A stretch of 64,000 nucleotides of DNA from Nyssa sinensis (taxonomy: Eukaryota > Streptophyta > Magnoliopsida > Cornales > Nyssaceae), in assembly GCA_008638375.1 (NCBI GenBank), contig CM018031.1, forward strand, positions 13,508,062 to 13,572,061. The letters are read 5' to 3'. Shown here piece after piece: positions 48,201 through 60,935 of the stretch. Each line of letters begins with the position of its first letter. Position 1 is the first letter of the stretch. A program made the position numbers and the translations under genes. Under the pieces are notes generated by a model. The model did not search any database, was not told the DNA's origin, and worked only from the letters and a program-made list of their open reading frames with translations.

Positions 48201-48624
48201 TATCGATATTAGAATTTAAAGAAGTGTTGGCATACTTTTTAAAATTACACAAGGAGCGTATGTAATTTTATTTTGTGATAGGTCAACATAATTTATAAAC
48301 CCAACTCAACGTAACAAAGTTTTATTCTACTTATTTGAAGTTGGTTACCAGAATTTTATCTCGTCATTTTATCTGTTAAACTATATAGTAACATATATTT
48401 TTTAACTATTTATACTAAAATTAATTTTAGTCGCATCTCCTCCTAGCATGACCCTTACTATGAACAAGAAAGAAACAAGAAGAAAGATAATATTTTATTT
48501 TATCATGAAAAAGGTCCATTTTTTTCCTAAAAATGACACACCAATAATCAAATAATTGTTGACCAAGTAGTTCTTTAGTAATATTACTTATTTTGAGAAA
48601 GAGTTTAGAGTCAATCACTCCTAT
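45261..48624. other. Intergenic, no gene recognised
   Basis: AT-rich. One short tandem repeat lies at 46055-46102 and a C/A-rich low-complexity block at 47590-47820. Open frames here are short and matchless. Confidence 0.5.
46055..46102. repeat. 24-bp tandem duplication
   Basis: GAAGTATCTGTCAGAGAG followed by GTCTGT, then GAAGTATCTGTCAGAGAG followed by TTTGTA. Confidence 0.9.
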
Positions 48625-49154
48625 TAGGGGTGACAAAAAATTGAGAAGAGTGAATCCGAATCACCTCGAATTAGAACCGAACTGAATGAGTTGGGCTGAG
48701 TCGATTCCAAAGAAGTTTTGGATTGGGTTGATTCTATAACTAATTTTTTTGGGTTGGTTCCGATTTAAAATTTGGGTAAACCAACCTAATTTGAGAATTG
48801 AACTTTTCATAAATAAAAAAATTCAACTTTTTTTATATATGTTATATAATATGTGTGCGTATTACAAAATAAGTGTATTAATGTATATATATATATAATA
48901 CATATTGATGTATGTATGTATATAAATATGCCTGCCCCTATTCTTTTAGTTTTCCAAACACATTTGCTTACATCAGGGACCATGAAGAGGTAATAACGGT
49001 GGTTTGTATACCTATACTAAACAATCTATGTTATTACATATTTGTTACTCCTCATTTTTTAAGCTCATTTATGGTGGCATCTTATACACATTATGTACTA
49101 TAATAAAAATATTTATGAGTACTTCAGGTAATACTGTCTATACATTAGGTGCAT

Positions 49155-49186
<32 letters not shown>

Positions 49187-49580
49187 CACACACATTTAAC
49201 ATGTATATATAAATATATAAACATCAAGACAAACATTTAACATATATATATATATATATATAAATATATATATACATCAGGTGCATTTAGCATATATATA
49301 AATATATACCTGATGTAAATATATTATCTAAATATGTACATCCAGAAGTTTGTAGAGAGAGAACTAAATAGGGGATTTAGCATTTGTTGGCAATTTTTTT
49401 TTTCTTTTTCGAGTGGAATCGGAACTGATCCGACCCAACTTGAAAAAAAGTCGAGTTGTGTTGGGTCGGTTCTATTATAACTTCAGTTCGGGTCCGATTT
49501 TTATTTTTTGAAATTGTTCAAAGTCGAGTCAGTTTTGATTTTTTCATAACCCAACCTAATCCAATTCATGTGCACTCCCA
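48625..49580. mobile_element. hAT-type non-autonomous element
   Basis: Starts TAGGGGTGACAA; the reversed right end is TGGGAGTGCACA. Both subterminal regions are rich in GGTT/AACC words (TTGGGTTGG, CCAACCTAA), as in the common plant elements with TAGGGGTG ends. The centre holds (TA)n and AT-rich repeats. Flanks ACTCCTAT and ACTCTTAC match at 6 of 8. 956 bp, non-coding. Confidence 0.6.
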
Positions 49581-49980
49581 ACTCTTACTATCTATTATGA
49601 AATAAGATCTTCAAACTAATCTTGAGACAGACATTCCTTCTATCCCGATTCTTACTAAAATAGAAAGTAAGAATTAATAAAAATTTATTACCATCACCTA
49701 TTTTAATCAGATAGCTTTGGACGAAAAAATCAAATGATTAATTAGAATTCAATTTCATAATTATGAGTGACAAATTAATCTTACATTTTATTGGAAGAGT
49801 AAGAATTAAATACATGATCTTTCTTTTGAGATTTTGATAAGAGTCATATGTTGCCAATTAAATTAGCCCAGTTAGTTTAGAGTTAATACTTTCACCGAGT
49901 CATCAAATAAAGAGAACGAGTGAAGCTTTTGAAATAAAATAATTAGAATAAATGAAAACTCTCACACTAGATAATCCACA

Positions 49981-50166
49981 AACTGTCTCACTGCCCATCA
50001 GCGAAAGATAGCCCTAATTTTAGTAACGTAACCCCAGCGGTCGAAAAATTCCTTGCGTCCCCAGTGCCCCCACTATACACATTTACAGATATATATATAT
50101 ATATATATTTATAGATACAGATAAATACAGAAATCTTATTATTTCTGGTGCCCTTTAAAACCCTAG
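49981..50166 (+). promoter_or_regulatory. EBP1 promoter with telo-box
   Basis: A (TA)n/TATA stretch lies at 50090-50108. AAACCCTAG, a telo-box, is at 50158-50166. This fits growth- and translation-linked genes. Confidence 0.55.
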
Positions 50167-50213
50167 CTCAACCCCACCTTCAATTCTCTTTTGTTCCTAA
50201 TTTTCCTCTCTCG

Positions 50214-50302
50214 GTAATTTTGTCTCAAATCACTTCAGTTGTTTCTGTTTTATTGTTTCATTTTGTTTTCTTGATGTTCTTTTTCCGTTTTCTTTGTTGC
50301 AG
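50214..50302 (+). other. Probable 5' UTR intron of EBP1
   Basis: Donor CTCG|GTAATTTT at 50214 and acceptor TTTGTTGCAG ending 50302, with T-rich DNA between, all upstream of the start codon. Confidence 0.55.
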
Positions 50303-50334
50303 CTGCTTTAGTAATTTGGAGGTTATTGGTAGCC

Positions 50335-53300
50335 ATGTCAGACGACGAGAGAGAAGAGAAGGAGTTGGATCTCACCAGTCCTGAGGTCGTCACAAAGTAC
50401 AAGAGTGCGGCTGAGATCGTTAACAGTTAAACTCTTCTCTATTTCTTGACTCTTTTTTTTTGTTTTATTTTTCTATTTGTGATTTGGAAAACATTAGGAG
50501 TGGAAAAACTAGATGTGATTCTTGTGAGGATATTTGGAATTGGTTGCTGAGTTTTCTTTCATTTCCATTGATATGTTCTTTCTTAGAAGTGAATCAAGCG
50601 ATAAATTACCCATGTAAAAAACAAGTGAATCAATTGATAAATGCTGCTTTTGATAATTAAAAGTTTTGATTAATTTGGAGAAACGTTGCAGAGGCTTTGC
50701 AGTTGGTTTTGTCAGAATGCAAACCGAAAGCTAAGATTGTCGACATTTGTGAGAAAGGAGATGCGTTTATCAGAGAGTATGATATTTTCTGCCTGTCTGA
50801 ACCATGAATTCGTTATTGTTAACTTGTGTTTTTTTGTTTCTAGCCGTAATTCGGTGTTTTTTGCCTGGTTAGTTTTAATATAGGGCTTGATATTAATTAA
50901 TGATGAATTGTGGGTATAGGCAAGCTGGGAACATGTACAAGAACGTCAAGAAGAAGATTGAGAGGGGCATTGCTTTTCCAACTTGCATTTCTGTAAACAA
51001 CACTGTTTGTCACTTCTCTCCACTGGCCAGCGATGAAACAACATTGGAAGAGGGTGATATGTTGAAGATGTAAGTTATGGTCAAATACTCGGTTGTATGT
51101 TTTGTATGCGGTTTATTTTCTTATTTATATTTTGAAAGGCAAAAGGACAAAGTCTAATGAAAAAAAAATGTTGTTATTTGGCGGTTACAGTGATATGGGG
51201 TGTCACATAGATGGTTTCATTGCTGTAGTTGCACACACTCATGTGCTTCATGAAGGACCTGTGACAGGAAGGGCAGCTGATGTTATTGCAGCAGCTAATA
51301 CTGCTGCTGAAGTTGCTTTGAGGCTTGTGAGGCCGGGAAGGAAGGTATGTTTGATAATAATCATGAATGAGGCATTAGTTTAAAGATAATGCTTGACTCC
51401 ACACTGAGTAGGAGGAACCTCCTACCTACCCATATACGTGTCATTACCACAATTTTTTACATATACATTACACATGTGCTTTTTAATTTATATTGTTTAG
51501 TTAAAACCAAATAGTCATAGAAGATACATGTGATTGTGGAGGTTCCTCCTATCAAGTGTGGAGCCAAGTAGCAACCATTATTCCTTGGACATCAAGGGTG
51601 TGTAAGGCACTCAATTTTTCTTAATAAAAGGACTGTTCTGTTGGTTAGTTCAAGTAAAGGGTCAATTTCATTCCAAGGGTCAATTTCAGTTGGCTCACGT
51701 GTCCGTGTCGGATACCGACACTCTCGGACACTTTCCCCGACACGTATCCAGACACTTGAATTATGAATGTTGATAATTAAATGAAGATGTTCTTTGATTT
51801 TTATTTGATGCCTTTGTTATTTTAATCTCTTGATAATATTTTTAAATTTGTATGTTTTTATGCCAATTTTAATTGAAATAACATTAAGTTTTTATTATAT
51901 GGTTGTATAAAAATATAAAAAATTATATATATATTTAAGGTTTTCGTGTCTTACTTTTTTAAAAAATAATGTGTCTGCGTGTCCATGTCGTATTGTATAC
52001 GTGTCCCGTATCCCGTGTCTGTATCCTTACTTCTTAGACCATAAGATAAGGAATGTCAGAGGTTCTGCAGAATTTAATTTTCTGGAGGAGGAATATATGG
52101 AAATAATACGTGTGTTTTTTAAAAGATCAAATTTTGAATTATCTATTTTTAATCTATTGCAATGTAACTTAAAACATAGATTGTTATGATACGCAAAACG
52201 GGAGCAGAAATGCAATATGCTATATACTCTAAATGTGGTACGACAAGAAGTAGGCTTATATAGATGACATATGTAGAATATGATGCGGTAGGTCTAATTG
52301 TAAGAGTGTTCTCTTCTTTTTGCACATAAATAAGTAATGAGAATTAATATCATTAAAGTGTACAACTGTCCATATAATTATAAAAAATTATTATATAGGA
52401 ATGAAAGATGTAAAAGTAATGAGCTAAGCATTCCCTTTTATGTTCATAACTTGATTTACTTTGGTTATTTCCTATTATTTTTCTCTTAAAAGGAAAGAGT
52501 TGGGAAGAAATTTTTTGTCGTTGCTAAATCTTAGTATTCCAGAATGCAAGTGTTCCCTATTCTAGAATGTACGTAGCAATATGGGGATCTAGGGTAATAG
52601 TGTTTTTTGGTCACTTTAGTAATAACTGTATAATTTTCATTCTCTTCCATTTCAGCATATATATCACCTTCTTTGGAGGCCATCTTCATTTATACAATTA
52701 TGAATTATATCACCCAGTGTTAACCAATACCTTTTGAGGCTGAGAAGCATCAGCCGATGGCAAATTGGCATTCAAAGCATAGTCTCAGGCCAATCAGGGC
52801 TACATGCTTCAGTCAATATATAACAGTTTTGTTAAATATTAAATATCATAGGCCAAATCCTAATAATGGCCAATTTTGTGATAACTCATATTGTTTTAAT
52901 CTTTTTCCCCATCCTATGACATCTTGAATTGTCCTGTTGAACTTGAAGGTTTGATCAAAATTAGGTTCCTTCCTACTTTAAAAAAAAAAGGTTCTATCCA
53001 AGGTCGAAGTTGTTTGTGTATGCAAGTTGCATCGGATGTTAATTACACAATTTAGTCGGATGTTGCTCTTCGCCAGAGGTAAAAAAGTGTTGACACCCCA
53101 TGTTAAGTACGTGTCTGCCCACATGCATACTGAGGAACCTTACATCTGTAAAGGGTATGTTATTTATTTTGTACAAGGCACATACTCAATGTTGGAGGAG
53201 GTAAAGAAATAGGAAATACCAATTGCTGTCATTCTGAGTAGTTGAACTCAAATTATTAATAACTTATATTTTGAATAATTTCCATCAAAATCAATGACTG

Positions 53301-56259
53301 ATTCCTCGGAGAGGGGTTTATTGTGAAGCTTACTGTGCTGAAGGAGATAGAATAAGTCATAACTGAAGTGGACAATTGTTAACTGGTGTGTGTAGAAGGA
53401 GCGTAATCATCACATTTTTTGAGGGGTAGAGCGGTCTTCTCATTTGCTGAAGGCTTGGGTTTTACATACCTCGTATTGTTGGATTCTTCAGACCCCTCTG
53501 CTTTCATTAGACTCTTTTGTTGAATTTTTGAGTGATAATGAGGATTAGGTGAAGAATAGGACTTTTTAGTTTTTGTAATGTATATCTTTCATGTACATGG
53601 GAGTGCTCCCCTTTTGTGCGTTCTTTGAATAAATTATTACTTGTCAAAAAAATTATTTTAACCTAGAAAATGTCATGTGGAGGCTTTTGTTTCAATTAAG
53701 AAAATGGCATTAGGTTCAAAGAACAACTCCACTTTGAATGAATAGAATGAAAAAGCACCAAGGTGATATATTTATTGTTAGCTTTCTTATACTAAAGTTA
53801 GCTTTTGCTGGGTGCTTGAACTTTCTTGTTTTTATATATATTTATATATATGTGTGTGTGTGTCTCTAACCAATTCTAATGTTCAAGTTTCTTTTGTTAT
53901 CTTTTCCCTTTTTTTTAAAGATGTTCATTTGTTATTTTAATTTTAATTTCGTGGTGGGGTAATATAAGATGCATAATTTAAGCATGCATGGGTATAGCTA
54001 AATTGGTGAGAGGCTCTAGAACTCACCTAGGGGTCCTAGTTTCCTCTCCAACCACATATTAGCCCTGATACACGGTGTTTGGGATGCCTCATGTACGAGA
54101 GATTAGTTCCACCTTATAGGGGGTGGTGTCCCCACAATACTAGAAAGGCTAAAATGAAGGGGAGAAAAAGAAAAAGTGGGTTGGGGGGGGAGAGAGAGAG
54201 AGATGCAGAATTCAACTCTTGTTATATTCACGTGGATGGCTTTATTGGTTTTAATCTGTTACTCCTGTGGTCCGTCTCAAATATTGTTTGAATCTAACAT
54301 ACGAGTAGTTGATCATGCTATGTATTTGGCATTCAATGTGACGTGTTAAGATGCTTGTGTGGCTTGGAAAAGATGTTTAGAATCATTGCAAAAGTTTTTA
54401 TCTTCAGCTTTAACATATCTTGGCTTTAGTGTATAGTGGTTCTTAAATCCATGCATGCCCTATTGTGTTCTTCCCAAGTAAATGGAATTGCTCATTGCGT
54501 CTTCAAAGCTCTTTGAGATGTTAGTATCTGTTGTAGGTGACAATCAATCCCATTCCCTTGACAGAATCACGCACACAACGTATGTACCAGTCTTCCTCAT
54601 GTCTAATTGTGTATTATAGTTGTAATTGTTATAATGTTCTTTTTATATAATTTTCTCATTAAAATTTTCAATCATTGATCATTAGAACTTTTCTGTAATT
54701 TTTCTTACATAATTGCCCTCAATTAACTTACCGTTTTCCTCTTGATGTGGCAGAACAAAGATGTAACAGATGCCATTCAGAAGGTTGCTGCCGCCTATGA
54801 CTGCAAAATTGTCGAGGGCGTTCTCAGTCATCAACTAAAGCAGTTTGTGATTGATGGGAACAAGGTTGTGCTGAGTGTATTCAGTCCTGAAACCAGAGTT
54901 GATGATGCAGAATTTGAGGAGAACGAAGTTTATGCAGTTGACATAGTCACCAGCACAGGTGATGGCAAGGTAAGTGTCACCCTACTAATCCAAAAAAAAA
55001 AAGTGTCAGCCTACTTTCAGACCACAGGTCAGTTTATAATTTGTGCTGTGCTAAATATTATGGTAAAAAAATTTCAGCCTAAGCTGTTGGATGAGCGACA
55101 AACAACTATTTATAAGAGAGCTGTGGACAAAAACTATCATTTGAAGATGAAAGCATCAAGGTTTATCTTCAGTGAAATTAGTCAGAACTTCCCCATCATG
55201 CCATTCTCAGCAAGGTCTGCCAGCTTTTGTATCTTGTTTCCGTTTCAATTCTCCTACATAAGTTATTGCTTTTGGGGCTGTTTGCCTTGTTATTGTAGTA
55301 TCATTGTGTGTGCCCCTCATTTTAGGGCTTTGGAAGAGAAAAGGGCTCGTCTGGGACTAGTCGAATGTGTTAACCATGATCTTTTGCAAGCCATATCCTG
55401 TTCTTCATGAGAAACCTGGTATGTTTCAGTGATTAACTTAATGAAAAATCATGTGACCCTGACACTGAATGCATGCTCTCATTATGCCCTTGTATAAGCT
55501 GCATTTGATGTGATGAAGTAAGCAATGGAATTGATCCTGAAAAGGCCCCCTAAAAATGTTTATAGCATAAGAACTATACATTGTTGATAAACACCATAAA
55601 TTACTCAATATTCTGTGTTTGATGCACTCGTTTAATGCTTCTGTTTTTCATTTGAATTGACAGAGACCTAATTTGGTTGGTGCATTTAATGCATTTCCTA
55701 TCCTAAAGTATTCTTCAATATTGGGCCCTCTTTTAAAATATTTGCTTGGTGGTTGTGCAGGCGATTTGGTTGCTCATATAAAATTCACAGTTCTCTTAAT
55801 GCCTAATGGATCGGATAGGATCACATCTCATCACTTGCAGGAGTTGAAACCCACAAAGATGATAGATGATGACCCTGAGATCAAGGCCTGGCTTGCTCTT
55901 GGCATAAAGACAAAGAAGAAAGGTGGTGGGAAGAAGAAGAAAGGTGGGTGTATAGAGACAATTGGCAGGAATAATGAAAGATGATATATTCTTGATATTC
56001 CAGGTAGTAAATAAAACACCATTCATCATGAGTTAATCCGTGGGCTATGCATTACACGGTGTTCTAAAAAATTGACAGAAAAACCTAGGAAGATGAGACT
56101 AGAAGTACTTCTCTTAGTATTACTAAATCTACATGCCGGATTCTGAGAATTGTGATGCTGTGTATATTTGTTGCAGGTAAGAAGGGTGACAAGGTGGAGG
56201 ACATGGCAGAAACTGAGCCTATGGATGAAGCGTCAAATGGAGTTGCTAATCAAGAATAA
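50335..56259 (+). CDS. EBP1: EBP1 / PA2G4 homologue (proliferation-associated), one frameshift
   Basis: Plant EBP1 promotes cell growth and associates with ribosomes; it has a methionine-aminopeptidase (pita-bread) fold without peptidase activity. Exons: 50335-50425, 50692-50776, 50920-51069, 51191-51344, 54754-54969, 55078-55214, 55326-55418, 55761-55943, 56177-56259. The sum is 1192 nt; minus one extra base it gives 396 residues, close to the 392 I recall for Arabidopsis. Seen: [19 protein letters not shown] start, [52 protein letters not shown], and a Lys-rich tail ([12 protein letters not shown]) before an acidic end. As written, exon 7 shifts frame after VNHDLLQ and stops at 55408-55410. 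Intron 4 is 3.4 kb and repeat-filled. Confidence 0.95.
51384..51582. mobile_element. MITE in EBP1 intron 4
   Basis: Left CTTGACTCCACACTGAGTAG and reversed right CTTGGCTCCACACTTGATAG both continue into GAGGAACCTCC. Outside them ATAATG occurs at both ends, the right copy separated by GTTGCTA. About 200 bp, non-coding. Confidence 0.85.
51686..52030. mobile_element. Probable MITE with GTGTCC-rich ends
   Basis: The left end has CACGTGTCCGTGTCGGATAC, GACACTCTCGGACAC and GACACGTATCCAGACAC. The right end has the mirrored GTGTCTGCGTGTCC, ATACGTGTCCCGTATCCCGTG and TGTCTGTATCC. Centre AT-rich. Ends and TSD not fixed. Confidence 0.5.
53985..54160 (+). mobile_element. Possible tRNA-like SINE in EBP1 intron 4
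   Basis: GGTATAGCTAAATTGGTGAG looks like a tRNA box A. GGTCCTAGTTTCCTCTCC stands where box B is expected but is degenerate. A body with GGTGTTTGGGATGCCTC follows, wording I recall from plant SINEs. Confidence 0.4.
55390..55410 (+). other. One-base insertion and premature stop in EBP1 exon 7
   Basis: CAAGCCATATCC reads Q-A-I-S; with one base removed near 55389-55391 it reads [13 protein letters not shown], the conserved family sequence, in phase with exon 8. As written the frame ends at TGA 55408-55410. Confidence 0.9.
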
Positions 56260-57860
56260 GAATTCTTCATTTTCAGTTGCAGTTTTTAAGTCATTAGGAG
56301 AGAGATCTCTGGTATCAAGCCGATAGAGCACTGTGTGGGGTGATGCAATTTGAAGCCTAGATGCACATTTTTCATGTTACAGTACTTTCAAATTGTTCAA
56401 GCTGTGGGAATCAAAGAGAACCATAATTTTTCACCACATTAGTTGCTTCAACAGGCTTATCGTGTGTTTTTTCAGTTGTATTGGGTTCTCATCTAAAAGT
56501 AGCAGACGAATAGCTATTGAGTGGAATCCTATTATCCTAGTGAGAGGATTTGTTTCTAACGTTTTCACAGTACAAACCTTAGACCCCAAAATTATAAAAA
56601 CATGGTTTTGTACTGTACAGTTTACAAGTTGAAATTGAATACTACTATTTTTGTTTTTTTTAATACAACATAGGAGTGGGGAATTGAACTCACACCAACC
56701 AACTGTATAGGCACTTACACTTGGAAATGACCCTAATTTTAAAATTGTATACTAAACATGCTTGCTCATAAGGCAAGGTGGTGGGTAACGTTTTACAAGT
56801 AATTATTTAGTAAAATAGTCACTTCATTAGATGTGGTATGACTAGATGTGGTGTGATTGGTTTTCACAAACTCAATTGGACAAATAATTCAACTCAGTTT
56901 ATAGTGGGATAAAAATAAATGCTTATATCTTTCTAATAGAAAACGAGACTCGAAACTTGAATACACGATTTTTTTTTTGGAAGAGGTATGAATGGCTAAC
57001 TGGATTAGCTTGGTTTACTTTTTTAAATTCATGGGAAGTTTCTTATCATTAATTTTGAAAATTTTAAAAATTTTGTGAGAAATTGTTACACCATTTAGAC
57101 AGTGACCCAGGAGAATTTCACACTCACATGTGTTGACATTGGTTACAAACAAATAGTTACACCTTTTGAATAACAGCAACTCCAAGGAGGATCTATTTTT
57201 GGACCCAAAAAACTCATTTGGGTGCTACTATTGTGTTTATGTATATATCAATAACTTCAAACATTTTACATTAATTCAACAGTGGTATGCAAAAGAACTA
57301 TTCATTTAATATTTTAATTTTTTTTTTTCTCTTTTCTCTCTTTTCCCACAAATTTATCTCTTTTTCTATTCAAACTTTTGGATTCCATTTCTCTTCTCAC
57401 TGAGATTCATATCTACATTCACTTAATTAATATTCATGATTAGATCCAAAATGAACACAGGGACGGGTCATCACTTGGAGGTGAATAGTACCATATTTGG
57501 AGCCAATTGAAGCGGATGGCTCTCCAACTATATCCATTGTTGAAGTTAAGACTTTTTCTAGTACAATTATTAACTTAAGTAATTGTTTAAAAAAAGATTA
57601 TTTATTTATTTTTTTGTTAGGCTTAATTTTACATAAAAAGGCAACAAATAATTTTTGCATTATAGCTTTTAAAAATCTTTTTTTTGGTAAGCTTAAAAAT
57701 AGTTATCATTGATGAAGCGTATGTTCCCTTTTCTTTTTCTTTCTCTTTCTCATCGTTAAATGCAAGAGAGTAGTTTCAAATGGAACACTTTTTACATACA
57801 ATTGTTTACAAATCACAAGGATCGTTTGAAAAAGGGTTAGAACCTGTTTGGTAAAGTATA
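56260..57860. other. EBP1 3' UTR and intergenic
   Basis: No further gene. Short AT-rich stretches. The frame at 57497-57712 is unconvincing. Confidence 0.5.
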
Positions 57861-58352
57861 AATTAATGGAAAAATATTTAAAATAAAATTTTAATTACAA
57901 AAATCTATAATACATTTTTTTTTACCTAAAAAATTTAATTATTAACTTCTATTTTAACAGCATTTAAAAAAATTAATAATTAAATAAAATGACTGTCAAG
58001 ATACATTTCTAAAAAATATTAAAAAATATATAAAATAATTTCCTCAATTCAAAAATACTTAAAAACATTTTATGAAGTGAATTTTTTTTAGGCCTTCTAA
58101 ATAAATTTAAAAATATTAAGTTTTTTGTTAGATTGATGAATTTAATTTATCTACTATTTAATATTTTTTAAAATATATTTTAGTATAATCAATAATTTTT
58201 TTAACGACCTTAAGATGTAAATTAATAATTGAATTCTTTTGGCATTAATTTTTTTTTGAATTTTTAAAATAGAAAAAATGTATAATAAATTTTTTAATTC
58301 AAGAATTTATTTTAAAAAATTTTAATAATATTTACAGAATTAATTAATTTTA
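57861..58352. mobile_element. Second foldback MITE copy
   Basis: Shares ATTTTAGTATAATCAATAAT, TTTTTTAACGAC and AAAATAGAAAAAATGTATAA with the element at 6972-7495. It also shows inverted arms around an AT-rich centre near 58080-58140. Ends approximate. Confidence 0.6.
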
Positions 58353-58647
58353 AATTTAATATTGTTTAGTAGTACAATAATTTATAATAATTTATGTTTT
58401 TTAAAAAAGACTGTTTTAATAAGTCGTGAATATCTGATTTTTATAATTTCATTAACCGTATAATATATATATATAGATACGTGTATTATACGTAGTAATA
58501 AAATTACGGATATCTAACCTCAACACCCACCTTAACAAAATTCTTTTAAAAAATATTAAAAACTTGAATAAAGTCGTATATTTTGAATTTTATCTATTTT
58601 GAAGTTCTTCTAAAACCTCGTCTCGACGGCTCCTATCAAAAGATTCA

Positions 58648-58656
58648 AAACCCTAG
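58648..58656 (+). promoter_or_regulatory. Telo-box upstream of RanBP1
   Basis: AAACCCTAG about 190 bases before the start codon, in GC-richer leader sequence. Same element as at EBP1 and the snoRNA locus. Confidence 0.5.
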
Positions 58657-58844
58657 ACGGCTCTGCCCCATCGCCCCTGCGGCCCTGCGTAATACTCACG
58701 CTTTCCAAACTGTCTCCACTTAAAGGACTCTAAATCCTCTTCTCCTCGCTGCTTTTAACTTCCAAGTTTTCACCACTTTAAAACCTTCTAACCCTCCCAT
58801 TCTTCCGCACTCTTTAAATCCATTACTCTTGATTTCTCTAGACA

Positions 58845-59487
58845 ATGGCCGATCCTGAGCACAGAGAAGAAGAAGAAAACGCTGCCGGCGAAGACGAAGA
58901 CACCGGGGCACCGGTCGCCCCAATCGTCAGGCTCGAAGAGGTTGCTATCACCACCGGCGAAGAAGACGAGGATGCCATCCTTGATCTGTACTCTCTCGTT
59001 CTATTTCTGTCACCTATCTCTAGGGTTTTCTGATCTGCTTATATTTTGGGAATTTTTTTTGGGTAGATATATATTCTGGAAGTTGTATTTTCATTTACTT
59101 ATTTTTTGAGCTTTCTTCAGGAAATCGAAGCTTTACCGATTCGATAAAGAGGGAAATCAATGGAAGGAGAGGGGCGCAGGTACTATCAAACTTTTGAAGC
59201 ACAAGGAATCGGGCAAAGTTCGGCTTGTTATGCGGCAATCGAAGACTCTCAAGATCTGTGCCAACCATCTCGGTAAAGTGTTCTTTTGTATAACTTTTTC
59301 TCTCACTCTTGCTTCAATTTTGGTTTCTGATCTTAATTTTTTTGTGTACATTATTTTGCAGTTCTTCCGACGATGTCGGTTCAGGAACACGCGGGGAATG
59401 ACAAGAGTTGCGTGTGGCATGCAACTGATTTTGCTGACGGAGAGTTGAAGGATGAACTATTTGGCATACGATTTGGATCGGTCGAGA
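58845..59487 (+). CDS. RANBP1: Ran-binding protein 1, first three exons (3' part outside window)
   Basis: RanBP1 binds Ran-GTP and helps RanGAP discharge it after nuclear export. Exons 58845-58987, 59121-59272 and 59362-59487 join in phase (143, 152, 126 nt). The protein starts [18 protein letters not shown], an acidic N-terminus, followed by the Ran-binding domain: [80 protein letters not shown] and RFGSVE. The donor A|GTGAGTA leaves phase 1, expecting an Asn and NCKxF-like continuation. No such exon is visible up to 64000, so intron 3 is longer than 4.5 kb. No frameshift in these exons. Confidence 0.93.
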
Positions 59488-59755
59488 GTGAGTATACTTC
59501 AAACGAATTCCTTTGTCTGTTGAATTTTTCTTTTGTGATGTGAACTAGTTGTATTGGTCGGAGTTCAAACCTAGGTCTTACTTAGGGCCATGTTCCAAGT
59601 TAACCATTGTGGTAGGATCTCTTATCAAAAAATGATTGTAGTAGAATCTTAATTTTATGGTTTCAATGTTCTGTGCTATTATCTGCTAACAACAACGAGA
59701 AAATAATGATGATGATACAAAAGAAACTCAGAAAGCATAAAAAGAACATGTTTTG

Positions 59756-59827
59756 AGTTAGATTGTTTTGATTTTGTAGTTAGTTGTTACATGATGATTA
59801 TCTTTTTTACTTTTATCTTTATTCCTT
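59756..59827. repeat. Direct repeat flanking the hAT element, copy 1
   Basis: AGTTAGATTGTTTTGATTTT...GATGATTATCTTTTTT...CTTTATTCCT resembles 62948-63032 immediately right of the hAT element, with indels. Confidence 0.75.
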
Positions 59828-60935
59828 GGTAACTGTCACAGCTGCAGTAACGTGGTGATAACATGTTTTGAGTTAGATCAAGGTTTTAAATAGCGGTCGT
59901 GGCCACGGTAACGGTCTTGGTGACCCAGACACGGGAGTGTAACGGATGTAACGTAACAAATGCGGTTAAAACAACACCGTTGTGCATGTTTTAATCACAT
60001 AATTTCATATATTTGTGTTTTTAGTGATTTTTGATGAATTTTATATGACAAATGAGTTTTATGTGGAATGTTATGATTTTTAGCGATTTTTTTTTTATAT
60101 GTAAATGCGATTAAACATTAAAATAAATTAAAACTAATAAATATTAGCACAATAAAATCACTTATTAATAGAAATCACAATTTCTCTCTTAATAATACAT
60201 ATAATAAAAGGGAAAGTTTTAAATTACCTACATGATTGCATCAATGTTTAATCAAATCACCACCATGAAGAGTGACGAGGAGGATCATACTCAGACTCTG
60301 ACTAAGGTTTGGATTGATTGCTACTTACTTGATTGTCATTCCACCCCGTAGGAATTAAGTTTGTAAATCTTCCCATCGCTGAATCCTCCTGTACTTCCTC
60401 TGTATAATCTACCTGATCCTCATATCTAGAAAGAAAAGGATTTAAAGGGAAGGAGTTACCATAAGGAGTAGGTGGTGGAGGGTGATATTGAGAAGGCCTA
60501 GAGCTTGTGGAGTATTCAAAAGGAGGTTAATACGAGAGTTGAGGTTGAAAATATGTTCCCTGTCCATGGGATGGATAATATGATGGTTGGTAGTTTCAAC
60601 CATCACTACTATAAGATGATTTACCGACTCCAAGTCCAAAGTCTCCAAAACTTTGGGCAACATTAGTTGATTAACCCTCAAATGAATCATGTTGTTGCCA
60701 TCTAGATCCAGTTCTACTTGATCGGCCACCCCAACTCGTCATATCTTCACCATTAAGAAAGGAAGGTCTCACTAGTAAAAGGTGCAACTGGCTCTCCAAC
60801 CGCATAATCATCTCGAACAGCTGTTAATCCATAGTCTCCAGTAAAAGCATCAGCATCACCACCATCATCGCCTCCCTCACCACCATCGTCATAATCATCC
60901 CCTGAGGGTGGACCCAAACCACCACAATCATCACT

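Noticed and set aside
49150..49320. Possible array of short regular repeats
   Set aside because: Simple (TA)n and ATATAC low-complexity DNA inside a hAT-type element, without unique spacers.
54742..55410. 222-codon frame as an independent protein
   Set aside because: It is EBP1 exon 5, intron 5, exon 6, intron 6 and exon 7 read through, ending at the frameshift stop.
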